A stretch of DNA of 64,000 nucleotides from Nocardia transvalensis (lineage in GTDB: Bacteria > Actinomycetota > Actinomycetes > Mycobacteriales > Mycobacteriaceae), in NCBI RefSeq assembly GCF_015477765.1, contig NZ_JADLQQ010000001.1, positions 186,001 to 250,000 on the forward strand, in the 5' to 3' direction. Shown here one piece after another: positions 53,205-62,132 of the stretch. The notes below the pieces were generated by a model. The model searched no databases. It had not been told where the DNA came from and saw only the letters and a list, made by a program, of their open reading frames with translations. Made by a program: the position numbers and the translations under genes. Within the stretch, counting starts at the first letter, position 1. The number at the start of each line of letters is the position of its first letter.

Positions 53205-56200
53205 CGGTGATCCTGTCCGCGCAGGTGGGCGGCGAGGAGGGGACCGATAGTGGCGAGGGCCTCGGAATTGGTGAGTTGCGCGTGGGTGGCGTCGACACGG
53301 TGTTCGGTGAGGGTGCCGGTGACGTACGGCCGCCAGAGGTCGGCACCGAACGGTTCGGTCATGCCGCGGGTGGCCGAGAAGTACAGCAGGTCACCGTCGA
53401 AGACGCCCGGTCGGTAGCTGTGGGACAGGCGTACTCCCTCGACGTAGCCGCGGTGCAGCCGGGTCAGCTGGTCGGCGGTCAATCCGGTGCCGGGATTGGC
53501 TGTGGCAGCGGATAATTCGGCAGCCGCCTCGGCAGCGGTGAGATCGTCCAGGGCATCGCCGTCCTCGGGTTCCTCCCCCAGCAGGTGGGTGAGCAGATCG
53601 CGCATTCGCGGCGTCGGAGGCGGGGGCATGCCGTCGGGGAACACGAGGCTGTCGAGCATGGCCAGAACGGCCACCGGGCAACCGCGTTCGCGCAACCGGA
53701 CGGCGATGGCGTGGGCGATCTGCCCACCGAGCGACCATCCCAGCAGGTGGTAGGGCCCGGTCGGTTGGATCCGCAGGATCTCGGCCGCATAGCCGTCGGC
53801 GAGGGCGTCGATGGTGGCGTCGGTCCTCGGCTCCCCCGCCAATGTCGAAGCCTGCAGACCGAAGATCGGACGGTCGGTGATGTAGCGGGCCAGCCCGGCA
53901 TAGCACCAGGCCAGCGGAACCGCCGAGTGCACGCAGAACAGCGGGGCCGCATTCCCGGTGCGGCGCAGCGGGAGCACCACCCCGAGTGCGTCGTCGCCCC
54001 CAGCGGTGCCGTCGTGACCGGTGATCCGTTCGGCCAGCTCGCGAACGGTCGGTGCGGTGTAGAGCCAGCGCACCGTGACCGGTCGACCCGTTGCCGCCGC
54101 GAGATCCGCCGACAAGGGCACGCCCAGTAGCGAATTGCCGCCGAGTTCGAAGAAGTCGTCGTCGAGACCCACCCACTGCACACCGGTGGCGGTGGCGAAT
54201 CTGTCGGCGATCAGGCGCTGCAGGTCGGTCTCGGGCGCGCGGTACGGCCGCGGCACAGCGGCGGGTGCGGGCAGGGCGGAGCGATCGATCTTGCCGTGGG
54301 CGGTGACCGGCAGCCGCTGCATCTGGACCAGTTGGGCGGGAATCAGGCCGGCGGGCAGCACATCCCGTAGGCGGCGCGCGATATCCGCGGTATCGACCCG
54401 CACGCCGGGTGCGGCGACGACATAACCGATCAGCCGGGCCTGCTGCCCTGCGCCGACCACGGCCACCACGGCCTGCGCGATCTCCGGCAGGGCCACCAGA
54501 GCGGCCTCGACCTCGGCCGGTTCGACGCGCCTTCCTCGCACACTCAGTTGATCGTCGGCGCGCCCGAGGAATTCGAGCGTCCCGTCCACTTCGGCATGCA
54601 CGAGATCGCCTGTGCGGTAAACCCTTTCCCCATGGGCACACGGGGCGGCCACGAATCGCGCGGCGGTCGCGCCCGGTCGGCCCAGATAGCCTTGGGCGAC
54701 ACCGGGACCGCCGAGATACAGCTCGCCGCGCGCACCGGGCGGCACCGGCCGCAGCCGACGGTCGAGCACCAGAGCCCGCACACCAGGGAGCGCGGGACCG
54801 ATCGGCACCGGACCTTCGGCGGCCAGCGCCGCGGATTGGGTTGCCATGATGGTGGTTTCGGTCGGCCCGTACCCGTTGAACAGGCGCACCGCCGAGGCCC
54901 ACCGGCGCACCAGATCGGCCGGGCAGGTCTCGCCGCCGACCACCACCACCCGCAGTCCCGGCACTTCCGACGGCGCGAGCGTGGCCAAAACCGCAGGCGT
55001 GGTGAGGAAATGAGTAATCTCGGCGGCATTGACCAGGCGGGTGAGATCGGCACCGGCGACCACCGTCGGCGGCTCGACGACCAGCCGTGCGCCCGCGGCG
55101 AATGCGGCGAGCAGTTCGAGCAGGTGGGCGTCGAACGACGGCGCGTGGGCGTGCAGCACCCGGGATCCCCGGTCCACGCCGTAGTGATCCACCAGATGAT
55201 CGGTGAGCGGTCCCAGCCCACGGTGGGTGACCACCACACCTTTCGGCATCCCGGTCGTCCCCGATGTGTAGATCAGATAGGCGGGATGATCGGGCCGCAG
55301 CGGGCGGGTGCGCTCGGCATCGGTGACGGTCTCGCCGGATCGCCGCCGGACCCGCTCGCACGTCCGCGAATCATCGAGAACCACCCAGGTCACGTTCTCG
55401 GGCAACCCGGTGCGCACCGACGCCACCGTAATCCCCACCCGCGCACCGCAATCCGCCACCACCGCAGCGAGCCGCCGCGCCGGATCGTCCGGATCCACCG
55501 GAACGAAAGCCGCACCACTCTCAGCGACCGCCCACACCGCCAGCACCGACTCCGCCGACCGCGGCACCGCCACCACCACGAACTCGCCCGGCCCCGCCCC
55601 GCATTCGATCAACTCTCGCGCCCACGGGGAGGCCGTCGTCCCCCACTCCGCGTATGTCCACATCCGCGAGCCGTCCTGGACAGCAACGTCTTCCGTCGCC
55701 CCGCCGGGCCGTACCGACGCTCGGGACCGGACGGAGGACCGCAGCAGGTCGGGTAGCAGCCGGTTCGTCCGCACCGAGACAGTCATCGGCGGGGCCAGGG
55801 CCGGATCCAGGGCGCGTACCGGGCGATCCGAGGTGGTGGCCGCGAGGAACCGGTCGAAGTACTCCAGGAACGCGTGATGATGCCAGGCCAGGGTCACCTC
55901 GGAGTACAGGGCGGGATTGGCCTGCATATCGATGCTGGCGGTGCGGTCGTCGGGGCCGAGTTGGTAGCCGTTGACGAGCAGATCCTCCACCGGCCCCAGG
56001 GCCAGCAGCCGGACCTGCGCCGACAACGGACCCCAGCGCAGCGGCTCGAGGAAGCCGAGCACGTTCACCACCGGCCCGAAACCGCCTCGCACCACCTGAT
56101 TCTCACCCCGGTCGCGCTGAATGTCCTCGTAGCGGTAACGCTGGTGGCGCAACGCCCCGATGACCCGAGCCCGGACCAGTTCGACGGCCGCGGCGGCCGT

Positions 56201-57205
56201 GGTTTCCCGAATACCGGTCAACCGCAAGGGAACGACATTCGACACCGATCCCGCCGAGCGGCGCAGCGCCGCGGACGGGCGGGCGGCCACCGGGAGCGAC
56301 AGCACCACATCGTCGGACCCGGTCATGGCGGCCAGATAGCAGGCGAAGGCGGTCACCGTCAGCTCCGGAAACGTGGCCCCGATGCTGTCACGGACGGACG
56401 CAAGACGATCGGCGGTTTCCGGAGCCAGGGTCGCGGCCACCCGATGCGGCCGCGGGGCAGGGGCGGCCTGCCGGCCCGCCAAGACCACCGGCTCCCCCAG
56501 TCCCTCGAGCTGCTCGAGCCAGTAGTCCCGGTCCGCCCGGGCACGCGCGGAGCTCTGATACGAACGCTCATCGTCGAGCAGCTCCGCCACCGACATCGGC
56601 CCGCACCGGTCACCGGAGTTCTCCTGTGGCACACCATGTTCGGCCTGGATATACAGTTCCGCAATCCGGCGCAACACCGCCACCGCGCCCACACCGTCGA
56701 GCACGATGTGATGGCTGCGCAGATACAGCAGGTGCCGATCCGCGCCGACCCGGTACACGACGGCGACGGTCAGCCGGTCACGCAGCAGGTCCAGCGGCGA
56801 ACCGTGATCGCGTTCCATATCTTCCAGGGCGGCGGCCACCGGATCGGCACGGTCGGTGAGGTCTTCGCTGCGCAGCGGCCCGAAGACGGTGGGGTCCACG
56901 AACTGCCGGGGACCGTCACCGACGACTCGGAACCGCAGCAGCGGCGACTGCAGTTCCCGCGCCGCTCGCACCCCGCTCGCCCGCAGCCGATCGATATCCA
57001 GCGGGCCCTGCAGATCCAGATACATGGCAACGGTATTGGGCACCCGGGGATACAGCTGCTGGGCCACCCACCACCGCAGTTGTGCCGCCGACAGCGGGTG
57101 GTCGCCGCCCCCGGCTCGTGTCGCGCCCCGATCGTCGTGCCGCGTCCGCAGTGCGGCGTCGTCCTGGGCTCGCGTCACCGGGCCTCCTCCCCAACCGGAG
57201 AGCAT
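53201..57205 (-). CDS. Single-module non-ribosomal peptide synthetase (C-A-T-TE)
   Basis: A 1334-residue synthetase. The condensation domain (about 38-470) has HHIVLDG (His166, Asp170). The adenylation domain (about 485-985) has A3 YTSGTTGMPKG near 646, A5 NGYGPTETT and A8 SVRGRRVEPAEVE. The carrier domain has Ser1025 in GGNSLLG, and the thioesterase Ser1158 in GWSLGG. My reading of the specificity positions is D-A-L-L-V-V-G-I-M-K, suggesting a hydrophobic residue. A lone module that begins with condensation must take an acyl or peptidyl donor from elsewhere. The start may instead be the GTG at 57178 behind GGAGGAGG. No phosphopantetheinyl transferase or MbtH gene is adjacent. Confidence 0.93.
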   Translation of the reverse strand: MLSGWGGGPVTRAQDDAALRTRHDDRGATRAGGGDHPLSAAQLRWWVAQQLYPRVPNTVAMYLDLQGPLDIDRLRASGVRAARELQSPLLRFRVVGDGPRQFVDPTVFGPLRSEDLTDRADPVAAALEDMERDHGSPLDLLRDRLTVAVVYRVGADRHLLYLRSHHIVLDGVGAVAVLRRIAELYIQAEHGVPQENSGDRCGPMSVAELLDDERSYQSSARARADRDYWLEQLEGLGEPVVLAGRQAAPAPRPHRVAATLAPETADRLASVRDSIGATFPELTVTAFACYLAAMTGSDDVVLSLPVAARPSAALRRSAGSVSNVVPLRLTGIRETTAAAAVELVRARVIGALRHQRYRYEDIQRDRGENQVVRGGFGPVVNVLGFLEPLRWGPLSAQVRLLALGPVEDLLVNGYQLGPDDRTASIDMQANPALYSEVTLAWHHHAFLEYFDRFLAATTSDRPVRALDPALAPPMTVSVRTNRLLPDLLRSSVRSRASVRPGGATEDVAVQDGSRMWTYAEWGTTASPWARELIECGAGPGEFVVVAVPRSAESVLAVWAVAESGAAFVPVDPDDPARRLAAVVADCGARVGITVASVRTGLPENVTWVVLDDSRTCERVRRRSGETVTDAERTRPLRPDHPAYLIYTSGTTGMPKGVVVTHRGLGPLTDHLVDHYGVDRGSRVLHAHAPSFDAHLLELLAAFAAGARLVVEPPTVVAGADLTRLVNAAEITHFLTTPAVLATLAPSEVPGLRVVVVGGETCPADLVRRWASAVRLFNGYGPTETTIMATQSAALAAEGPVPIGPALPGVRALVLDRRLRPVPPGARGELYLGGPGVAQGYLGRPGATAARFVAAPCAHGERVYRTGDLVHAEVDGTLEFLGRADDQLSVRGRRVEPAEVEAALVALPEIAQAVVAVVGAGQQARLIGYVVAAPGVRVDTADIARRLRDVLPAGLIPAQLVQMQRLPVTAHGKIDRSALPAPAAVPRPYRAPETDLQRLIADRFATATGVQWVGLDDDFFELGGNSLLGVPLSADLAAATGRPVTVRWLYTAPTVRELAERITGHDGTAGGDDALGVVLPLRRTGNAAPLFCVHSAVPLAWCYAGLARYITDRPIFGLQASTLAGEPRTDATIDALADGYAAEILRIQPTGPYHLLGWSLGGQIAHAIAVRLRERGCPVAVLAMLDSLVFPDGMPPPPTPRMRDLLTHLLGEEPEDGDALDDLTAAEAAAELSAATANPGTGLTADQLTRLHRGYVEGVRLSHSYRPGVFDGDLLYFSATRGMTEPFGADLWRPYVTGTLTEHRVDATHAQLTNSEALATIGPLLAAHLRGQDHR

Positions 57206-57315
57206 TCACCGAACAGTCCTTCAGCAAACCTACGGCATCGGACCGTGAAAATCGGGGAGCCAACCGCATGGGCCGGGCGCGCCGCCCTCGGTGAACGGAT
57301 TCCCGGGCCCGTCGT

Positions 57316-58149
57316 TCACTCCTCGCACAGGCGGTCCAGGGCCACCTGGCTGTCGTCGTCGGCCGCGCGGTAGATCACCAGTCGCTGGTCCGGGTCCTGC
57401 ACCGGCATCAGCACCTCGAACTGCACCGCGATCGTCCCGACCTCCGGATGCCGCATCACCTTGCGTCCGCGGCCGTTGACGCGGACGTCGCGCATGGCCC
57501 ACAGCCGCGCGAATTCCTCGTCGCGCGTGGTGAATTCGGTGATCAGATCGGCCAGCGCGCCATCCTCCGGATGCGCCGCCCAGGCCGCGCGCAGGTCGGC
57601 GATGCCCTCTCGGATGATGCGTTCGCGGTCGACGTAGAACTCCCGCATCCCCTCGTGCATCAGGCACAGCCACATGGTGTTGCGCTGCTGCGGCGGCAGG
57701 GTGTCGAAGTCGAGGAGCAGCCGCGCCATCTCCCGGTTCCACGACAGGATGTCATAGCGGTGGTTGACCAGCATCGCGGGCAGCGGCGACAGGTCGGCGA
57801 CCAACCGCGCCAGCACCGGTTCGGCGGTGGTCGTGGGCTTGTCCGCATTGGGCGGGCGCTGCTGGGCCAGGTCGAACAGGTAGGCGCGTTCGTCGGGGGC
57901 CAGGCGCAGCGCGCGGGCCAGCGCCTCGAGCACCTCCGCCGACGGCCGCAATCCCCGCCCCTGTTCGAGCCGCACGATGTAGTCGGTGCTGACGCCCGCG
58001 AGTTCGGCGACCTCCTCCCGCCGCAGGCCGGGCGTCCGCCGGGACTGCCTGCGCTGGGGCAGGCCGAAATCCCGGGGATCGAGCCGTTCGCGCCGGCCCC
58101 GCAGGAACGCCGCGAGTTCCTGCGTCGCATCCACCGTGCCACTCGTCAT
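57316..58149 (-). CDS. XRE-family regulator with MmyB-like ligand-binding domain
   Basis: A 277-residue protein. The N-terminal helix-turn-helix (residues 10-75) contains RRTPGLRREEVAELAGVSTDYIVRLEQGRG, the hallmark of the MmyB group. The C-terminal PAS-like domain (about 100-270) contains PAMLVNHRYDILSWNREMARLL and the VMRHPEVGTIAVQFE segment; relatives bind fatty acids there. It is divergent from the aldo/keto reductase 118 bases away, which is the typical target (an oxidoreductase) for this group. Confidence 0.92.
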   Translation of the reverse strand: MTSGTVDATQELAAFLRGRRERLDPRDFGLPQRRQSRRTPGLRREEVAELAGVSTDYIVRLEQGRGLRPSAEVLEALARALRLAPDERAYLFDLAQQRPPNADKPTTTAEPVLARLVADLSPLPAMLVNHRYDILSWNREMARLLLDFDTLPPQQRNTMWLCLMHEGMREFYVDRERIIREGIADLRAAWAAHPEDGALADLITEFTTRDEEFARLWAMRDVRVNGRGRKVMRHPEVGTIAVQFEVLMPVQDPDQRLVIYRAADDDSQVALDRLCEE

Positions 58150-58267
58150 TTCTCGATCGTACGACCAGGGTAGGACCGGCATTCCCAGGAAGAACCCTCC
58201 CTTACTCCACGCTCGATGCCACCACAGACTGGTCCTCGACAAGCGGAGTACCACACAGGAGGACACG

Positions 58268-59332
58268 ATGTCCCTCACCCTCGACACCTACCGGCTGCTC
58301 GGCCGCTCCGGGCTGCGGGTCTCCCCGCTGGCGCTGGGCACCATGACCTTCGGCGCCGATTGGGGCTGGGGCGCCGATACCGACGACGCCCGCAAACTGT
58401 TCGACACCTACGTCGAGCGCGGCGGCAATTTCATCGATACCGCCAGCATGTACACCAACGGCAGCTCGGAAAAGCTACTGGGCGAGTTCGCCCGGGATAA
58501 CCGCGAGGCGTTGGTGCTGGCAACGAAATACACCATGCTGCGTCGGCCGGGCGACCCGAATTCCGGTGGTAATCACCGCAAGAGCATGGTCGCCTCGGTG
58601 GAAGCCAGTCTGCGGCAACTGAATACCGACTACATCGATCTGCTGTACCTGCACGCCTGGGACTTCCTGACCCCGGTCGAGGAGATTCTGCGCGGACTGG
58701 ACGATCTGGTCCGCCAGGGCAAGGTGCTCTACGTCGGTATCTCCGATGCCCCCGCCTGGCAGGTCGCGCGCATGCAGACCATCGCCGACCTGCGCGGCTG
58801 GTCCCCCCTGGTGGCGCTGCAGATCGAATACAGCCTGATCGAACGCACGGGAGAACGCGATCTGATCCCGATGGCAAGGGAGATGGGCCTGGGCGTCATC
58901 CCCTGGTCACCGCTGGGCAGCGGCGTTCTCACCGGCAAATACGGCCGCGCCGACCTGGCCGAGGCGGGCGTGGGCTCCCCCGAGGGGACCCGTAAGAACG
59001 TCGCCCTCGCCAGCGGTGCCCTCACCGAACGCGGCCTGGCCATCGCGGACGTCGTGAAGGAGGTCGCCGCCGACCTGGGCCGCACCCCCTCCCAGGTCGC
59101 CCTCGCCTGGACCCTGCAGAACCCCGGCGTGACGGCCCCCATCATCGGCGCCCGCACCCCGGCTCAGCTGGAGGACAACCTCGGCGCGCTGGACGTCGAA
59201 TTCGACGCACCCCACCTCACCCGCCTGGCCGAGGCCAGCGCCATCGACCTCGGCTTCCCCCACAACATGCTCGCCCTGGACATGACCCGCTCCGTCACGT
59301 TCGGGGATCTGAAGATCGAATCGCGCCGCTGA
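58268..59332 (+). CDS. Aldo/keto reductase
   Basis: A 354-residue NADPH-dependent TIM-barrel oxidoreductase. The catalytic set is Asp57 and Tyr62 in DTASMYTNGSSE, Lys87 in LATKY, and the histidine in LLYLHAWD. The cofactor end carries WSPLGSGVLTGKY and GARTPAQLEDN. It reduces aldehydes or ketones in the cytoplasm. A strong AGGAGG site precedes the ATG. It is divergent from the MmyB-like regulator. The last third of the gene shifts to very C-rich codons. Confidence 0.93.
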   Translation: MSLTLDTYRLLGRSGLRVSPLALGTMTFGADWGWGADTDDARKLFDTYVERGGNFIDTASMYTNGSSEKLLGEFARDNREALVLATKYTMLRRPGDPNSGGNHRKSMVASVEASLRQLNTDYIDLLYLHAWDFLTPVEEILRGLDDLVRQGKVLYVGISDAPAWQVARMQTIADLRGWSPLVALQIEYSLIERTGERDLIPMAREMGLGVIPWSPLGSGVLTGKYGRADLAEAGVGSPEGTRKNVALASGALTERGLAIADVVKEVAADLGRTPSQVALAWTLQNPGVTAPIIGARTPAQLEDNLGALDVEFDAPHLTRLAEASAIDLGFPHNMLALDMTRSVTFGDLKIESRR

Positions 59333-59819
59333 CGCGTTCGCGATAGCAGCGCAGTGCGGCGAGCACGGCGAACAGGGCGGTCAGGCCCGCGAAGATGAGG
59401 CGGAACACCTGACCGGCCTGGAATTCCGTTGCGGCCCGCCGGATTTCGTCCACGGTGTGTGAACCTCGCTCGTCGAACAGGACGGTGGCGCGTGGCCACA
59501 GATACAGGATCGACAGCAGCATCTGACCGCTGAGCAGCGACGTGAACGCCGCCAGCGTCCACCCTCGCGACCGCCTCGACCACAGCGCCACCGCCACCGC
59601 CGCGAGGCCGCACACCGTCAGCAGCGCACCCAAGGGCCGCAACACATCACCGACCGCGACGACGCTCATGAACTGCTCGGTCATCGCCAGCGAATCCGGG
59701 ATCTCCCGAAAAATATTGGGATACAACAACAGCGTCTCCCCCACCGCCACGGCGAAGACGAAGAAGGCCACGACCGCGAACACGGTCAGCACACCCAGCG
59801 GGACAGTCGTCTTTCTCAT
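59295..59819 (-). CDS. Four-helix membrane protein, unknown
   Basis: A 174-residue product with four hydrophobic segments (about residues 7-30, 57-80, 88-110 and 145-165) and a polar loop FDERGSHTVDEIRRAATEFQ between the third and fourth. I do not recognise the family. The start ATG has GGAGG seven bases upstream. The 3' end overlaps the end of the convergent aldo/keto reductase by 38 bases. Confidence 0.7.
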   Translation of the reverse strand: MRKTTVPLGVLTVFAVVAFFVFAVAVGETLLLYPNIFREIPDSLAMTEQFMSVVAVGDVLRPLGALLTVCGLAAVAVALWSRRSRGWTLAAFTSLLSGQMLLSILYLWPRATVLFDERGSHTVDEIRRAATEFQAGQVFRLIFAGLTALFAVLAALRCYRERVSGAIRSSDPRT

Positions 59820-59921
59820 ACCGACACCTCCGCTGCGCACCGTAAACCGCTCGACCGCCCCCGCGGATCCGGCCGCAACCCGCATTTCGGACTCCGGGAC
59901 CGCCCTGATCGCCGAGGTCGG

Positions 59922-60524
59922 TCAGGATTGCTCGATACCGTGCCGGAGGATGTCGAGTGCCACGGCGAGCAGGGTGTCGGGGTCGAGCCGCTGATCCTCG
60001 GACGCCGTTATGTGGTGTGCGAGAAGGCCATTCATCATTGCCCACAGAACGGTTGCCGTCCGGGTCGGGTCGAGTCCGGGACGGAGGGTGCCATCGGCGA
60101 TTCCGTCGGCCAATGCCGCTGCGAGCTTGGCGTTCTGTTCGCCGACGAGGGCCCGGATGCGTTGCCGTACTCCGGGTTCCGCCGGAGGGTCGGCCAGCAG
60201 CCGGAATTGGTGGGGGTTCTCGGTGGCGAAGGCGATGTAGGCCGCCGCGGCGGCCTCGATGCGTTGCGCGGGAGTTCCCGGTGCCGCGTAGGCGGCGTCC
60301 ATGTGAATGCGGTCGGCGGCCAGCGCCTTCTCCGCGACCGCGATGAGCAGGTCGTGGCGGCCACCGACCCGGTTATAGACCGTCTGGACCGCGACATCCG
60401 CGCGGTCGGCGACGCCCTCGATGGTCAACCCCTCCACGCCCCGCTCGGCCACCAGTTCGCATGCGGTGTCGACGATGCGGGTCCGGAGCGCCTCGGAGCG
60501 ACGGGCGGTGCGCGATGCGGTCAT
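59922..60524 (-). CDS. TetR-family regulator divergent from an SDR gene
   Basis: A 200-residue TetR regulator; the helix-turn-helix lies at about residues 20-62 (CELVAERGVEGLTIEGVADRADVAVQTVYNRVGGRHDL). The rest is a helical ligand domain with NPHQFRLLADPP. The start is the ATG at 60524; an ATG eight codons upstream is possible but lies in the AT-rich control region. It is divergent from the short-chain dehydrogenase, 45 bases apart, and should control it through the sites in that gap. Confidence 0.88.
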   Translation of the reverse strand: MTASRTARRSEALRTRIVDTACELVAERGVEGLTIEGVADRADVAVQTVYNRVGGRHDLLIAVAEKALAADRIHMDAAYAAPGTPAQRIEAAAAAYIAFATENPHQFRLLADPPAEPGVRQRIRALVGEQNAKLAAALADGIADGTLRPGLDPTRTATVLWAMMNGLLAHHITASEDQRLDPDTLLAVALDILRHGIEQS

Positions 60525-60533
60525 GGTTGAACT

Positions 60534-60575
60534 ATATGCATATGCCATTGATGGAGTACTGTTCCATCTATGGAA
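60534..60575. promoter_or_regulatory. Overlapping inverted repeats, -10 box and start codon of the SDR gene
   Basis: ATATGCATAT (60534-60543) is palindromic. GATGGA and TCCATC (60550-60568) form a six-base inverted repeat, and TTCCAT-CT-ATGGAA (60562-60575) is a second one sharing an arm. TACTGT (60557-60562) lies seven bases before the ATG at 60570 as a leaderless -10. A repressor bound here would cover both the promoter and the start codon. Confidence 0.55.
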
Positions 60576-61343
60576 TATGGGTCTACTTCACCCTGGACGG
60601 CCGTGGTCACGGGCGCCAGCAGCGGTATCGGAGCCGCCTTCGCGCGGTTGCTCGCTCGCCAGGGCTGGCACGTGGTGGCCGTGGGGCGCGACCGACGCCG
60701 TCTCGACGAGCTCGCCGCGGAGATCGGCGCGGAAGTCCTCGTCGCCGACCTTTTGGACACGCACGATCTCGCTCTGGTGGAGAACCGTGTCCGCGAGGGG
60801 GTGCAGTTGCTGATCAACAACGCCGGATACACCACCTACGGGAACTTCGCGGAGCTCGAATTGCCCGCCGAACTCGGGCAGTTGACCCTGCATGCGGCCG
60901 TACCGCTGCGGTTGTGCCACGCGGCCGCGCAGACGATGGCACCCGGTGGCCGGATCATCAATATCGCGTCCCTGGCCGGGCTGGGCGCCGCGCCGGGCCT
61001 GGCATCGTATGGGGCGAGCAAGGCGGCGCTGATTTCGTTGAGCGAATCGCTGCATCATGAACTGCGCGGCAAAGCAATCACCGTGACGTGCGTGTGCGCG
61101 GGCTACACCCGCACCGAACTGCAGGCGCGGGCGGGAGTCGATGCCTCCGCACTGCCCTCGGCGATGTGGGCCGATCCCGAATTCGTGGCGCGGCGAGCTC
61201 TCGCCGCGAGCGAACGCGGACGTGCCCTGACAATTCCGGGCCGCCTCAACACGATCACCGCCGCCCTCCTGCGGCACCTGCCCCGATCCCTGTCCCGGCA
61301 TGCGGCCGCCCGCACCTACGCCAGGGTCGAATCCCTGAACTGA
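60570..61343 (+). CDS. Short-chain dehydrogenase/reductase
   Basis: A 257-residue classical SDR: the cofactor motif GASSGIG (15-21), NNAG, a serine in NIASLAG, and the catalytic Tyr147 and Lys151 in YGASK. The basic residue pattern VGRDRRRLDEL after the second strand favours NADP(H). The C-terminal basic region LLRHLPRSLSRHAAARTYAR resembles membrane-associated SDRs related to lipid reductases. The leaderless ATG start fits the absence of a ribosome site. It is probably repressed by the divergent TetR. Confidence 0.9.
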   Translation: MEYGSTSPWTAVVTGASSGIGAAFARLLARQGWHVVAVGRDRRRLDELAAEIGAEVLVADLLDTHDLALVENRVREGVQLLINNAGYTTYGNFAELELPAELGQLTLHAAVPLRLCHAAAQTMAPGGRIINIASLAGLGAAPGLASYGASKAALISLSESLHHELRGKAITVTCVCAGYTRTELQARAGVDASALPSAMWADPEFVARRALAASERGRALTIPGRLNTITAALLRHLPRSLSRHAAARTYARVESLN

Positions 61344-61419
61344 TCATTCGGCCCGCGTGTGCGGGTTATGCTCGGCACTGTCCGGGTCGGGGTCCCTCCA
61401 GCGTGGCAGGAGATCTGTA

Positions 61420-61842
61420 GTGAATTGCATTCGCAGACTCGGCATCTGCGCGGTCGGTGTTCTCGCCACGGGGTTCTCGACCGTGGGAGTCGCTGCCGCA
61501 GAATCGGTTACGGTCCCGTTCCAGATCCATCCGGCCCCGTACGGGAACCCGAACGGCAGCTTCGACGTGCCCCCTCTCCGATGCGCGGCCGTCGTCGGCG
61601 AACAGCCCGGCGTCGCCCTGATCACCGGCGGCAAGGCGGGCCGCTGGGGTTGCCCGCTGTCCTCGCACGTGCAATGGCTGAATCTGTCGACAGGCACGAC
61701 GGGCTCCACGCAGCTGTCCGACGGTCTGCACGGCCGCCCCGCCGAGGCGACACTGAACACCGGCGCCGGACAGGTCGTCGTCATGCTCAATACGCTGGGC
61801 CCGACCACCACACCGGGCTTCGCCTGGTTCCACGTGCCGTAG
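61420..61842 (+). CDS. Small secreted protein, unknown
   Basis: A 140-residue product with a Sec signal peptide (VNCIRRLGICAVGVLATGF, cleavage near GVAAAES at about residue 27). The mature domain has beta-strand-like segments and two cysteines (LRCAAVVGE and WGCPLSSH) that could form a disulfide. The GTG start has AGGAGA six bases upstream. I do not recognise the family; small secreted proteins of this type are frequent in Nocardia. Confidence 0.72.
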   Translation: MNCIRRLGICAVGVLATGFSTVGVAAAESVTVPFQIHPAPYGNPNGSFDVPPLRCAAVVGEQPGVALITGGKAGRWGCPLSSHVQWLNLSTGTTGSTQLSDGLHGRPAEATLNTGAGQVVVMLNTLGPTTTPGFAWFHVP

Positions 61843-62132
61843 CTCGACAGATTTTGACACGCTTCTTCTGCGCCTGAATATTTTTCCCAGCGGCAATATT
61901 TGCGGCGCCCGCGCACATTTCGCAATCTCAGCCCTATCCGAAACATCGTTCAGAATTTTCTCAGTTATACACCCGAAAGTCTTGGTGGATTGCCCCAATT
62001 GACCGTATTCGCAATTCATCATAGCGAGCAAACATTTTTCCCGTACTCGGCGAAACGGTCATATCCAGGGCAAATACATTGCCATGCATCGTGCTTCATA
62101 TCTCATTAACGGCCAAGTAATTTGGTGGCAAC
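61843..62132. other. AT-rich intergenic region before the second peptide synthetase gene
   Basis: This 290-base gap has no plausible gene and is far lower in GC than its flanks, with runs such as GAATATTTTTCCC and GCAATTCATCATAGCG. It most likely carries the promoter and regulatory sites of the synthetase gene that follows. No perfect palindrome was seen. AT-rich islands of this kind also attract Lsr2-type silencers. Confidence 0.55.
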
